This document shows positions 1 to 10,754 of a DNA stretch of 50,042 nt, one piece after another. Made by a program: the position numbers and the translations under genes. Numbering within the stretch: position 1 is the first letter of the stretch; the number at the start of each line of letters is the position of its first letter. The notes below the pieces were generated by a model that made no database searches, was not told where the DNA came from, and saw only the letters and a program-made list of their open reading frames with translations. The DNA is from Symbiodinium natans (lineage: Eukaryota > Sar > Dinophyceae > Suessiales > Symbiodiniaceae), in NCBI GenBank assembly GCA_905221605.1, contig CAJNDS010000931.1, positions 1 through 50,042 of the forward strand, read 5' to 3'.

Positions 1-652
<652 letters not shown>

Positions 653-973
653 TGGTTTGTTGGTTTGTTTGTTTGTTTGTTTGTTTGTTGGTTGTTGTTT
701 GTTGTGTGTTGGTTGTTGTTTGTTGTTTGTTGTTTGTTGCTTGTTGTTTGTTGTTTGCAGTTTGTTGCTTGTTGCTTGTTGCTTGTTGTTTGTTGTTTGT
801 TGTTTGTTGTTTGTTGTTTGTTGTTTGTTGTTTGTTGTTTGTTGTTTGTTGGTGTTGTTGGTGTTGTTGGTGTTGTTGGTGTTGTTTGTTTGTTTGTTTG
901 TTTGTTTGTTTGTTTGTTTGTTTGTTTGTTTGTTTGTTTGTTGTTTGTTTGTTTGTTTGTTTTTTTTTTTTTT
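653..973. repeat. (GTTT)n / (GTTGTTT)n simple repeat
   Basis: Alternating GTTT tetramers and TTGTTGT heptamers, with a short GTTGTTGGT block at 850-885, ending in a 13-base T run at 960-973. Low complexity with no coding evidence. Confidence 0.9.
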
Positions 974-1488
974 GTTTGCTTGTTGGTTTGTTGGTTTGTT
1001 GGTTTGTTGGTTTGTTGGTTTGTTGGTTTGTTGGTTTGTTGGTTTGTTGGTTTGTTGGTTTGTTGGTTTGTTGGTTTGTTGGCTTGTTGGTTTGTTGGTT
1101 TGTTGGTTTGTTGGTTTGTTGGTTTGTTGGTTTGTTGGTTTGTTGGTTTGTTGGTTTGTTGGTTTGTTGGTTTGTTGGTTTGTTGGTTTGTTGGTTTGTT
1201 GGTTTGTTGGTTTGTTGGTTTGTTGGTTTGTTGGTTTGTTGGTTTGTTGTTGTGTGTTGGTGTTCTTGGTGTTCTTGGTGTTCTTGGTGTTCTTGGTGTT
1301 CTTGGTGTTCTTGGTGTTGTTGGCGTTGTTTGTGTTGTTGGTGTTGTTGGTGTTGTTGGTGTTGTTGGTGTTGTTGGTGTTGCTGGTGTTGCTGGTGTTG
1401 TTGGTGTTGTTGGTGTTGTTGGTGTTGTTGGTGTTGTTGGTGTTGTTGTTGTTGTTGGTGGTCTTGGTGGCGTTGGTGTTTGTGTTGG

Positions 1489-1521
<33 letters not shown>
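974..1521. repeat. GGTTTGTT octamer array followed by nonamer arrays
   Basis: A nearly perfect GGTTTGTT octamer array (over 30 units, one GGCTTGTT variant near 1081) runs to about 1245. It is followed by a GTTCTTGGT nonamer (about 1258-1315), a GTTGTTGGT nonamer (about 1316-1440) and a GTT tail. The sharp borders between related unit types suggest replication slippage that moved from one unit to the next. Confidence 0.92.
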
Positions 1522-1635
1522 CTTTCATCGGCAGTGTCAACTTTCTATGTCATGCGTTGGGATCCCTCCATGGCCGCGTGTGCGTTTTTTGAGTTTGTTT
1601 GTATTCCGAGCCTTGCGCGCAACTTTCAAAATTCT

Positions 1636-1783
1636 TACCCGCAACCGAAACCCAAAACCATCCCAAAACCCAAAACCCCAGACCCCCTTAACCCTACACC
1701 CAAAACCCTAACACAGAACATCGCCATCTTCATCTTTGTCATCGTCATCACTGATCACCATCATCATCATCATCATCATCATG
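1636..1783 (+). repeat. Degenerate CCCTAAA-like tract plus (CAT)n
   Basis: Bases 1636-1716 are a run of CCAAAACC/CCCTAACC-type heptamers resembling decayed CCCTAAA telomere repeats. About 1758-1783 is a (CAT)n microsatellite. The unique sequence between 1530 and 1635 shows no exon I can support. Confidence 0.7.
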
Positions 1784-2100
1784 AGCATGACAGTCACAGT
1801 CAAAGGCAATGTCATAAGGAGAGTCATGATTAACACCAAGGAAGCACCCTGCATAGCTACCCCTCCCCACGTTCAAGTCCCCAAGGCCAAATGCTTCGAA
1901 TGAGCTGTTGGTCTGAGCGTTTCAATGCGGCACGGCCCTGGAATTCTGCCAGAGACCCAGGACCAGACCTCTTTCTTTCTCTGACCCGATGCCAAAGCAT
2001 CCAAAGCCTCCCACACCTTCCCAGGTCAAGTTCGGCAACGCTGAGACCCTCTCATGCGTCGCCGGGGCTTGGGTGAATGAACGGAGACTCGTGTTGAAGC

Positions 2101-2181
2101 TGGGGGGGGGTGGGGAAGGTGGGGGAAGGGGGGGGGGGGGGGGGGGGGAAGGGGGGAGGGGGGAGGGGGAGGGGGGGAGGA
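2101..2181. repeat. Poly-G / GGGA tract
   Basis: About 80 bases almost entirely G with A interruptions, able in principle to form G-quadruplexes on the + strand. Short reads often misassemble such tracts, so its length is uncertain. Confidence 0.9.
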
Positions 2182-2189
2182 TTGTGGAT

Positions 2190-3170
2190 CCTGCCAGTAG
2201 ATGGAGCGTGCATTGGCATCTAGTCTGAAAGTCTTGCAGTCTTGCAAGCTGTTGTTGACTGCGTGTGTCGTGAGGTAGCGAGCACGATGCTGCCTTTGAA
2301 CGCCGTTGTTGGCGGGGTGTCGTGAGAAGCTGTGGTTCAAAGCGTGTCGTAGCGAGCTTGAGGTTGTCCTTGAAAGCTGTTGTTGAAAGCCTGTGAGGGC
2401 TAGATGGGTGGATGAATGGACAAATGGATGGACGGATGAGTAGACGGATGCGTGGACGAACGAGGGAATAATAAATGGATGGAAGAATACATGCATGGAG
2501 GTATGAGTTGATGATCTATTCTCGTTGCTACCTCGTTGCGTTTAACGCTTTCTAGATTTAGGGTCGATCGCCCTCGTTTGCCGCACTTTGTCTGTGTCGC
2601 TCAGGTCTGCATGCTTCTAACGCATCCATTCACCACTGCATCCATGCCCAAACGTAGCGCGGCAAACGTGGGTGATCCGCCCTAGTTTTAATCAAGCTGC
2701 GGGTGCGCGGACGGACTTTGCGGGAATACGTGTCGCCCCTAACAGGGGTGTGCCTGGAGGGGTCGTGGTGGATTGTTTGCCAAATGGGAGAGACTAGATG
2801 TGTGATAACCCGAAAGCAGAACTTCTGACCGCCAGTCGGCCGGCACCGCAGGGGCGAACAATCAAAGCCAGCGATCGCAACGGTCGAAAGCAGTGCCTAG
2901 CAACTTTGCTCAGGACTACGTCGTCATCAGCACCAGTGCCTCAAGCTTGTTTGCAGGCGTGGTGCATTGCCCCTTTGTATTTCTTTTATTCGTGTGGCCT
3001 GAAGCATGGTGCACTCGGAGAGTGGCTTTCACTCGTCCACTTTGGTAGGCTCCGGTGGGCAGGATGTTGAAAGGTCAGTTGAGGCTCGTACATTCAAGAC
3101 TGCAGCTGGGAGACGAGCAGCAGAACAAAGCTACAAGTGGCCCCCAAGAAAGACTTGAATCTTTCCTAGC
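2190..3170. other. Unassigned interval with degenerate GGAT tetramers
   Basis: About 2405-2480 holds GATGGATGAA-like degenerate tetramers. Elsewhere only short open frames without domain signal are seen. The frame at 2798-3070 and a 38-codon frame beginning near 3064 could be exons but show no convincing splice phase. I assign nothing here. Confidence 0.5.
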
Positions 3171-3173
3171 AGC

Positions 3174-3458
3174 TTGATGCGGCGTAGCCATGCTCGACAG
3201 TGCTGCCATTCGCGGCTTATCAGTCTCATCACAGATCTCTTTCGCGATGCCATTGACATAAGCCGAGCATCAGCAGCAACACAAGCCCCAAATCCCCTGT
3301 TGTCCGCTGTACCCTCAACAGGTGTGATTCAGGAGGTGGTGCACCGAGCCTGGGCGGAAGTGCAGCGTTGGCAGGCTGCGGGTTCAAGGTGTTCAGCAAA
3401 TCCTTGGAGAGAATATTTGCTACCGAAACCGGTAGTCATACGAGGCCGTGAACTTTAA
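3174..3458 (+). CDS. Candidate exon, unrecognised product
   Basis: The frame stays open for 94 codons and contains a helix-like stretch (VIQEVVHRAWAEVQRW at about residues 52-67) that would suit the coiled-coil gene downstream. Both exon borders are unclear and no homology is recognised. It could equally be intronic. It lies about 340 bases upstream of the first phase-consistent exon. Confidence 0.3.
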   Translation: MMRRSHARQCCHSRLISLITDLFRDAIDISRASAATQAPNPLLSAVPSTGVIQEVVHRAWAEVQRWQAAGSRCSANPWREYLLPKPVVIRGREL

Positions 3459-3799
3459 TCGTTTGGTGAATTCTGAGATTGCGGCTTTCAGGATAGAGGG
3501 TCCCTCATCCTGCCTTGCAGCACGTTATTCGCTCACTCCAATATCCCTTCGGGCTTGTAAGTTCTTTAACTGTGAGTTCCAACATTGGACATGCCAAGAC
3601 TTGAATACCACGAAGAAGCCCCCAGCGACTCGGACACAACGAGAAAATGAAACTAGACCCAACAAATGAGCATTCCCAACATTGTAAGAGCCCAAAGATC
3701 GCACGCCAGTCCGGTGGGCAAAGAAGCTCTTATGATTTGCAAGAGTACACATAGACGACGACCATCCAGAAAGAATCCACGACTTTCGAGCGTGCGCAG

Positions 3800-3860
3800 G
3801 CGGTCAGCCTTGAGCAGGTTTCCGTTTCAATGGCCGAGAAGTTAAAGGAACTGAAACTTG
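3800..3860 (+). CDS. Coiled-coil gene, exon with GC donor
   Basis: After a GCGCAG acceptor followed by G, 20 codons encode a charged amphipathic stretch (AVSLEQVSVSMAEKLKELKL) and end in phase 1 at CTTG|GCTAAG, a GC donor. The next exon at 3958 opens in the matching phase, which gives a Glu codon across the junction. Function is unknown. The inferred role is part of the helical protein encoded to about 9.1 kb. Confidence 0.5.
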
Positions 3861-3957
3861 GCTAAGCTTGGCTTCCCACTGGCGCCAGCCTTTTGGCCCT
3901 TTGGAATTGATAGCATGGCACCGTGCAAAGCAGAACTGTGACAGGAAGGGCCCCTAG

Positions 3958-4370
3958 AAATGGCAAGTGGTCGGATCATTTCAGTGCTAAGGAAGGGCTT
4001 GGGCTCCATGTCAGAGGAGGCACAGAAGCAGTATCAAGCCTTGACAGATCGGAAGGAGAAACGTGAAGGCGTTGATATGTTCAAGGTTGACTACTTGGTG
4101 GATGACTGTCAACTACGGTGGCAGGGAGTTCATGAGCTCCTATACCTGTCCGCGAAGGAGGCCAATGAGCAGCTCGGAGGTATCGGAGGCGATGTAGACA
4201 ACACCATGAGGTCCTTGCGAAAGGAGGCCAAGGACTCCCTTTATGTAGCGATGATGCAGTCTGTGGACAAGGATCGCACAGAGTGCTCCTACGAGAATCT
4301 TTGCGTCAAGACATCTTGGACAATGGCACGCAAGTGTGATGTGACACACTCACTCGCTATACCCAGCGAG
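3958..4370 (+). CDS. Coiled-coil gene, large N-terminal-side exon
   Basis: The exon runs for 137 codons from the Met at 3960 to a GAG|GTAAAAG donor, ending in phase 0. The product is hydrophilic and helix-rich with many Lys/Glu/Gln (SEEAQKQYQALTDRKEKREG near its start) and a few Cys; no transmembrane segment is seen. The Met at 3960 could be a start, but the phase match to 3800-3860 through an AG acceptor at 3956-3957 makes it as likely to be internal. The antisense open frames over this stretch are shadows. Confidence 0.65.
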
Positions 4371-4554
4371 GTAAAAGCTGGTGTGCAAGCATCGAAGGCT
4401 CGGTGCAGTATCCTGCTCCTGGGCAGCACAACGCTTCCGATGTTGTCGGAGTTATATACCAATTTATACAGTTTGATTCAAGTTCTGTTTGCGCACGCTT
4501 TGCTCCGTTGCCCCACTCAGGCCCCATTGCCATTTCATCCATTGCAAAGGAGAG

Positions 4555-5155
4555 GAGTGCACATTGCACATGCTGCTCCGCGGAACGTATGCTGCGCCGC
4601 AAGCCGACGACTCGGTCTGCTACCTGAAGCGGCCCCTCTATGGGAAAACCCATGAAAGCTTCGAAAAGCTGACAGAGAAACAGCAGTACATGCTGCAGTC
4701 CATGTGCCCGTTCCTTTTGGATGAACACTTGGTTTCTGTGATGCGGGATGGAGTGCAAGGGTCGGAGTACCCTGTCATGGACCAATGCACGTACACTCGG
4801 CAGTATGACTTCGACCAGTGCAACTTGCAGGAGAAGCTCCAAAGGGACGGTTGCGCCGGGATCTCCGGGCTCCTCCAGGACTCGGACGCAGACAGGAGTT
4901 ACCTTCAGGAGAAAGCAGACCAGAGCGAGAAGGCTTTGAACAAGAAGCTGACACTCTTTGAGGACATCTACAGCAGCAAGGTGCTCGACGTCAAAGCCGA
5001 CCTTCATGGCTTACTCAGCAGCCTTGAAGCCAAGACAAAGGCGTGCAACAGCTCGACTGAGGAGATCCTCTACGTCGCCTCTCAGAAGCTTCAACACGAA
5101 GCTGAGGCCTTTGAGGCCATGGGAGCAGCGCAGACCACCGAAAGCTCAACGCAGA
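4555..5155 (+). CDS. Coiled-coil gene, long exon
   Basis: About 200 codons, phase 0 in and phase 1 out. The acceptor GAGAG|GAG joins in frame to the exon ending at 4370. A GTAAGA donor sits at 5156, although the same frame stays open to 5436 without splicing. The N-terminal part carries several Cys; from about residue 100 on it is a continuous helical stretch rich in Leu/Lys/Glu/Gln (KADQSEKALNKKLTLFEDIY), typical of a coiled coil. A 216-codon antisense frame (4357-5007) overlaps it but reads like non-coding sequence. No named family recognised. Confidence 0.75.
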
Positions 5156-5479
5156 GTAAGATCGGCAAGCTATACATCTTAAAGCACCTCTGCCGCCTGC
5201 TAAAACAGTTGGGTGTGCCTGGGACGGAAGGATGTAAGCCTTACGAAGCTTACTCCGCAACTTGCTCCGTACCGTGCGCACCTTCGTCGCCCTCAGAGGG
5301 GTTCGTTGGCATAACGTGGGGTTCGGTGAAATCGTCATCAACGCTGAACCAGTACAACGACGTGGCGAACTCCATTTGCAGCATTTCTTCGGCAAAAATG
5401 TGCGATGTTACGGCGATGCAGGACTGGAAAGGGTGAGACTAATGACTTGGAGCAAGGCAACCTCAAAATGCCAAGCCTT

Positions 5480-5640
5480 AAGCCCTAAGCCCTATAAACC
5501 CTAAGTCCGGGCACGGCTGTAAGTCTGGAGCCTTCGACCGCGACTCCCCACATCTGCCTGGCAGGACAAGAAGGCAACGGACATGGCCATCTTCATTGCC
5601 AACATGGGTCAGGCGACGCGGGTTTAGGGTTTAGGGTTTA
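5480..5640. repeat. Telomere-like CCCTAA/TTTAGGG remnants in both orientations
   Basis: At about 5485-5505 there are degenerate CCCTAA units and at about 5624-5640 three TTTAGGG units in the opposite orientation, bracketing about 120 bases. Both lie in presumed intron sequence of the coiled-coil gene. Confidence 0.7.
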
Positions 5641-6069
5641 TTGGTCAGGAGATGCCCGCGCGGATTTGTCCGAGGTTCTTGTTTGGGATCTTAGAATGCC
5701 TCCGTAGAGTGCCTGGGTTCAGGGAGGGTTTGAGCAACGGAAACCCATGTTGCACTGCACGAGGAGAGCCTTTGCCTGGTCCCTGAATCCCAAAGGCCCA
5801 AAGGCAGGAAGGTAGGTGCCTGTGCTTCGTCTTCACCAGTCAACGTGTTGTCTCGAGCACGAGACCTAGGCGAGAGGCGCCATTCGTTCCCACGACAACG
5901 AACCTTGTGGTGTTTCCCCAACCCCTGAACCTCATGCAGTTTGCACACGGGCCGAAGCAATTCTTTATGCAAGGGTCCCGAGGTGCTCCGAGAGCTCGTA
6001 GAGTGTGCTCTTGGATTTTAGGATGTGTACTTGGGGCTACTCCGGCTCTAGTTCTGCAGTCACCCGCAG

Positions 6070-6133
6070 GAAGACAGGGATAAGAAGCACGAGGAGTCCA
6101 TGGCCAAAATGGACAGCATGGAGGAGTTCCTTG
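6070..6133 (+). CDS. Coiled-coil gene, short exon with GC donor
   Basis: The acceptor CCCGCAG is followed by G. Twenty-one codons encode a strongly charged helix (DRDKKHEESMAKMDSMEEF) and end in phase 1 at CTTG|GCTTTGG. The donor context matches that of exon 3800-3860, which also ends CTTG|GC. The exon is too short to stand out by length; it is called from composition and splice pattern. Confidence 0.55.
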
Positions 6134-6376
6134 GCTTTGGCTTGTCCGCCTTACTGTAGTTTTGATAGCCTTCTCTCAAAGTTGTGTTGTTCGTAGGAAC
6201 TCCTCAGCCGAGACCCTGAACCAAATAGGTTTTTTCCATGGGAGCTTGTTTTCATACCTTTATTCCCCTCCAGCACTGATTGCTCTAGATTTTCTTTGCT
6301 TCTTTTCTTACTTGTGAGACGGATTGTAACAGCTTGCGTGCTTGCTCAGCTCGTGACCAAGCAAGCTGTACCTCAG

Positions 6377-6415
6377 GGAACTGCGCGCCGACATTCAGAA
6401 CTCCAAGGAGGACTT
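6377..6415 (+). CDS. Coiled-coil gene, micro-exon candidate
   Basis: A 39 base open segment after a CCTCAG acceptor encodes ELRADIQNSKED and could end at TT|GTTCTT. It fits the helical character of its neighbours. The junction phases are not confirmed, so this is a tentative call. Confidence 0.35.
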
Positions 6416-6493
6416 GTTCTTTGCATCGTGACGGGCAGCAATGGCCCCAAAGGCTAGACTGTCACGAGGCTTGGTTTCAGGCTTGCTTCATGT

Positions 6494-6583
6494 TTGCCTG
6501 AGACCTCCGTCTGGAAGGAGATGAAGAAGCACATGTCTGAGGCCATTGAACGTTCGACAGCAGAGTTGAAAGGTGGGATGCAG
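6494..6583 (+). CDS. Coiled-coil gene, exon before the 11-mer repeats (GC donor)
   Basis: The frame encodes VWKEMKKHMSEAIERSTAEL followed by KGGMQ and ends in phase 0 at ATGCAG|GCCCGG, a GC donor. Joining it to 6642 puts GGMQ directly before EMEAELVGEMQ, continuing the 11-residue periodicity of the next exon without a break. That supports the GC junction over the GT ten bases upstream, which would be out of phase. The 5' border is uncertain: an acceptor at about 6480 is also possible. Confidence 0.65.
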
Positions 6584-6641
6584 GCCCGGCCCAACTCTGC
6601 CTTTGGGCCTCAGTTTCAACTTCTTGTTGGGCTTTTTGCAG

Positions 6642-6820
6642 GAGATGGAAGCCGAGCTGGTGGGCGAGATGCAAGACATGGAAAAGGAACTGAAGGACGA
6701 GATGCAGGGCATGGAAAAGGCGCTGGTGGGCGGGATGCAAAACATGGAAAAGGAGTTGGTTGGCGAGATGCAAGAAATGGAAGCAGAGCTGGTGGGCGAG
6801 ATGCAAGAAATGGAAGCCAG
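6642..6820 (+). CDS. Coiled-coil gene, hendecad (11-residue) repeat exon
   Basis: The acceptor TTTTTGCAG is followed by G. Six tandem 11-residue units follow the pattern xMExELVGEMQ (33-base DNA units), the last degenerate. Met, Leu and Met recur at fixed positions with Glu/Lys between them. Hendecads form right-handed or nearly straight coiled coils, unlike heptads. The 3' border is uncertain: the frame stays open to 6923 but loses the pattern after about 6820. The opposite-strand Pro/Phe-rich frames are shadows of the repeat. Confidence 0.75.
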
Positions 6821-7002
6821 GGCGCACCGGCGGCACATGGAATGGTTTCTGAAACCAGCACCCTTTGGAGTCCTAGAGCTGTGGCCATATTCAGAAAATC
6901 GGGAACCCAATGTGGAACCCTAGATGAAAGGATCCTTGGTATAAAGACTTCGAACAATGGAAACCCCCTAGTTTTCAAGAAGCCCCTAGAAGTTTTTCTC
7001 AG

Positions 7003-7089
7003 GTCACAGAGGAGGGCAAGAAGAACACAGCGGAGATCATGGAAGGAATCGAAGATGCCAGGAAGGAGCTGAACGGCAAGATGGACAAG
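7003..7089 (+). CDS. Coiled-coil gene, 29-codon helical exon
   Basis: Acceptor TTTCTCAG|GTC, donor AAG|GTGGGG, phase 0 at both ends, 87 bases. The product is a charged amphipathic helix (EEGKKNTAEIMEGIEDARKE). Its phase-0 ends join directly to the 18-mer exon at 8085. Confidence 0.7.
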
Positions 7090-7530
7090 GTGGGGTTTTA
7101 CAGGGCCCGACAGCGTTGCGAAGGGGTTTTCTCGTGGAGGTGTTTGGCATGTTATCTCCGTGTTACTGTACTTGGACGTGTAGAAAGTGATGACGTTGGA
7201 TGGTACCGGGCTTGCATGGCCCTTTTCGTGAGGCTTTCTCTTTATTAAACATCCTTTAAAGCACGTGGCAAGGCTAGCAGGAATAGCTGCTCGCCTCTTT
7301 TTGGCATTTGTGCGAGTGGTATGGTGCTAATTTATCGGATTCAGCAACCCTCTCCTGACAAAGTACGTGTCGGTTGCACTAGATGGCGCCGTTTGCACGT
7401 TTCAATTCGTCGGCCATGTGTTGTTTAGGAAAATACTATACTCTGATATACTAGCCGCTAGCCTAGACGAAACTATACTATACCTCTATGATATTGTATC
7501 ATAGGTGGTGCAGCGTGTCCGAGTCGATTT

Positions 7531-7810
7531 GATGCACGCCGTCTTCGTGACAGTCATCGCTTTTGGACATCGGTGCCAACTGTCGCACGAATGTAGCCCC
7601 CGATTCCGATGCACCCCCATCCTCGTGACAGCCGTCGTTTTTGCAGTCTCGTGTCCGTTTCGTTTGTCAAAAGCATCAACTGTGACGGGGGATACGGCCC
7701 CCGATGCATGCCATCCTCGTGACAGTCATCGATGTTGGATCGCCGTTTCCTTTTCACGCGTCAACTGTCATGGGGGTGTGGCCCCAGATGCGCGCCATCC
7801 TCGTGACATT
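7531..7810. repeat. Degenerate tandem repeat, four units of about 77-95 bp
   Basis: The motif GATGCxxGCCATCCTCGTGACAG recurs at about 7531, 7608, 7703 and 7787, with intervening TCAACTGT and GGCCCCCGAT blocks also repeated. It lies in presumed intron sequence between the 11-mer and 18-mer exons. The open frames over it are by-products of the repeat. Confidence 0.75.
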
Positions 7811-8084
7811 CGCTGCCTTCGCCATGGCCCATGTGTTATTTGTGCCGGACGTGTGTAATCTTCGCGACATACGTGAGGCGTGTCTGTATTCTGGTATGTG
7901 GCTCCTATCAGGTTGTGTTGTTTAAGAAGTTATTTCGTGTTTGCGTTTTTGGGGCGTGCGGATGGTTTTGGTTTCAGAAAGCTGAGGGCCCTTTTTTTCT
8001 TTTTTTTGGGGGGGGTTCTATTGTTCTATTTACTAAGACCTGATGTGAAGTCCCTCTGCGGGTCCTTCATTTCTTCTGAATCAG

Positions 8085-8345
8085 GTGAGCTCGCAGATCA
8101 AGAACCTGGGATCCATGACAGAGGCTCAGATCAAACAGACCAAGGAAGAGCTGAAGGCGGGGCTGGAGGACGTCAATGCTCAGATCAAACAGAGCAAGGA
8201 GGAGCTGAAGGCCGACCTGAAAGATGTCAAGGCTCAGATCAAAGGGACAGAGAAGGAGCTAAAGGCCGGCCTCAACAATGTCACGGCTCAGATCAAGCAG
8301 ACCAAGGACGAGCTAAAGACCGACCTAAGAGATGTCAAGAATCTG
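8085..8345 (+). CDS. Coiled-coil gene, 18-residue repeat exon
   Basis: Acceptor GAATCAG|GTGAGC, phase 0. Four perfect-length tandem units of 18 residues (54 bases, 8124-8339) follow the pattern AQIKQTKEELKAGLEDVN with conservative changes (Ser/Thr, Asp/Asn, Gly/Asp). Heptad-like spacing within each unit predicts a coiled coil. The exon end is uncertain; the frame stops at about 8372 and a GC donor near 8354 is possible. With the 11-mer exon, the protein carries two unrelated repeat registers. Confidence 0.75.
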
Positions 8346-8478
8346 GCACCTGGGCAAAAACCCAAGCTTTGATGCATGAGACCCGTATGAGTAGAAATGC
8401 GGAACATGCACGACCTAGTCCTGACGCTTGCGCACCAGCTTCAGGGCGGTTTGGGGAACCGGGCAAGGTGAAAGCCAG

Positions 8479-8545
8479 CTCGGACCGCATCGTCGATGAG
8501 ATGCAGGACTCGAAGGGGGCATTGCTCAAGGCTAATTTGGAGGGA
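8479..8545 (+). CDS. Coiled-coil gene, 22-codon exon
   Basis: After a GCCAG acceptor the frame encodes SDRIVDEMQDSKGALLKANL and ends at GGA|GTATGA in phase 0. The next exon (8591) starts in phase 0. The composition matches the neighbouring helices. Confidence 0.55.
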
Positions 8546-8590
8546 GTATGAAATAAATGCAATATCGAACTACACAACATCGACATGCAG

Positions 8591-8737
8591 GATGGGCTTG
8601 CCAGCGTCCAAAACCGCATCAAGGGCTTCGAGGCCGCTTTCGATGCGGAGATGACGGCGGTCCGAAACCAGCAAGCGATCATGACGACCCTTGGGCTTCT
8701 CTTCGGGACCTCCTCTCTGGACGATGTCAAAAAGCAT
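8591..8737 (+). CDS. Coiled-coil gene, 49-codon exon
   Basis: Acceptor CATGCAG|GAT, donor CAT|GTACTA, phase 0 to phase 0. The first half is a charged helix (LASVQNRIKGFEAAFDAEM); the second is more hydrophobic (TTLGLLFGTSSLDDVKK), a possible cap or hinge. It does not look long enough to be a transmembrane segment. No family recognised. Confidence 0.65.
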
Positions 8738-8970
8738 GTACTAAAATGTACCCCTAAACCCCTAAACTCTGGGGTGGAGCTCGATTGGCACCCCAACACG
8801 GATCGAAAATGTGCACGGTACATCACGGTACTGCGAAGACCATGCGTGCCCAAAATGCGCACCGCCGCTGTGGCGGGAACCACATCCAACCTCAAAACCC
8901 TAAGCACTTCAGTTAAGCAAGGAACTTCCCTGTCAGAGAACCCCAAACCGCAAAGCTCAAGCCCGACAAG

Positions 8971-9064
8971 GAACCTTCTTGTTGGGAACGCCATGCGTAT
9001 GGACGAGCTCCGGGAAGCAGTAGACGGCTCGGTAGAGTTGGCCGAGGACCTCAAGTGCTTCGGG
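8971..9064 (+). CDS. Coiled-coil gene, last clear helical exon
   Basis: After CGACAAG the frame encodes LLVGNAMRMDELREAVDGSV and VELAEDLKCF, ending near GGG|GTTTCT. The charged helix resembles the preceding exons. The exact borders are inferred. Downstream to about 9.85 kb I see no further exon; 9180-9850 holds only antisense or short frames that I do not support. Confidence 0.5.
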
Positions 9065-9854
9065 GTTTCTGGTGTAGGGTTTCTGGTAGGTTGTCGAGTC
9101 TTGGTTGTCAGGGTTGTTCAGGGTTTTTGGGCTTTTTTCGGGCTTAGTGCTGCTGTTGCCACAGTAATTCTGCAATAGCCGTGGAAGACGTACCCCAGTT
9201 TCCACACCAAGGCACGAACCCTGCGCGAGCCTTTGCTGGAAGGTTCCCATCATCGGGCTTTTGTTCCATGATCCTGGTCCCCTATACTGAGTCCGCAACT
9301 GCAACTTAGTCTAGTGTTGAGGAACTCGTGGCCGGGCAATACTTGACCACCGATGGTAGATCCTTCTTGAGCATACACAACTCTGGCCCTGAACAGAACT
9401 CAGCTCTTATCTCTGTGGAAGTTCAGAGCCACAACACGCGACAGCCCGTTTAGCAAACGCTGAAATATAGCAGTTTCTGCACGTGAGCAAAAGGAAAGCT
9501 GAGCAGAAAGTCTTGGCTCAAGGCATCCGCTTTGAAAGTCTTTCCTCCTTGCAACTCTTCTCTCCTCCGCATGCCCCCTTGAAAAAGGAAAGCCTGCTGA
9601 GAAAGAAAGGATAAGACAGCGACGGAAAGAATCACCATTTCCACGCTGTCTCTGCAAGCATGAGAAGCTCGTTTGTAACTTCCCTGCTTCTGTGCTCTGC
9701 TGCCCTCTTGTATCTCAGCCTTTCAACTTCAAAAGTCGTTGATTTCTTCATGTCCTCTGTATATATATATATATGGTCATCCCCCCCCCCTACGACAGAC
9801 CCCGGAATTGTATTTCCAGTCTGTCCAGGAAGGGGGTGGAAGACCAACACTCTT

Positions 9855-10650
9855 AAATTCCTCGAGTTTCCAAAAATCCCAAAATCCAAAAATTCCAACC
9901 CAAGTTTCGGATTTTTGGAAACTCGAGCGGGAGCCTCAAAATCCAAAAACCCAAAATTCCTCGAGTTTCCAAAAATCCAAAATTCCAAAAATTCCAACCC
10001 AAGTTTCGGATTTTGGAAACTCGAGCGGGAGCCTCAAATCCAAAAATCCAAAATTCCTCGAGTTTCCAAAAATCCAAAATCCAAAAATTCCGACCCAAGT
10101 TTCGGATTTTTGGAAACCCGAGCGGGAGCCTCAAAATCCAAAATTCGTGCTCCCGCTCGAGTTTCCAAAAATCCAAACCTTGGGGTGGGTTTTTTGGATT
10201 TTGGTTTTTCGGAAACTCGAGCGGGAGCTCGATTCTTGGATTTTGAGGCTCCCGCTCGAGTTTCCAAAAATCCAAACCTTGGGGTGGGGTTTTTGGAATC
10301 CAAAATTCCTCGAGTTTCCAAAAATCCAAAAATTCCAACCCAAGTTTCGGATTTTTGGAAACTCGAGCGGGAGCCTCAAAATCTAAAATTCGTCCTCTCG
10401 CTCGAGTTTCCAAAAACCCAAACCTTGGGGTGGATTTTTGGGACCTTTGGATTTTTGGAAACTCGAGGAGTTTTGGGTTTTTTGGATTTTGAGGCTCCCG
10501 CTCGAGTTTCCAAAAATCCGAAACTTGGGTTGGAATTTTTGGAATTTTGGATTCTCGGAAACTCGAGCGGGAGCTCGGTTTTTGGATTTTGAGGCTCCCG
10601 CTCGAGTTTCCAAAGATCCGAAGCTTGGGTTGGGTTTTTGGGGTTTTTGG
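9855..10650. repeat. Array of nested palindromes built on CTCGAGTTTCCAAAAATCC
   Basis: The block CTCGAGTTTCCAAAAATCC and its reverse complement GGATTTTTGGAAACTCGAG alternate about 15 times over 800 bases. They are often extended by GCGGGAGCCTCAAAATCC or its complement and separated by short spacers such as CAACCCAAGTTTCGG. Adjacent opposite copies form long near-perfect hairpins, for example about 10493-10575. Every frame on both strands stays open because of the repeat, giving misleading Lys/Pro/Phe/Trp-rich frames that are not genes. No target-site duplications or transposase are visible. Confidence 0.9.
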
Positions 10651-10754
10651 GGTTTTTGGAATTTTGGAAACTGGGGTTTTGGTAAGATTTTTTTCTGGGG
10701 TTCTACACGGTTTGGGGTTTAGGGATTTTACTCTGATTTCTTCTCATGTTAACA

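Noticed and set aside
4357-5007. 216-codon minus-strand frame
   Set aside because: It overlaps the coiled-coil exon, whose plus-strand translation shows helix periodicity and matching splice phases; the minus frame has none.
9660-10592. 310-codon frame with repeated Lys/Asn/Pro and Phe/Trp words
   Set aside because: It runs through the palindromic CTCGAG array and is open on both strands because of the repeat; a secretory-looking start near 9660 is not enough.
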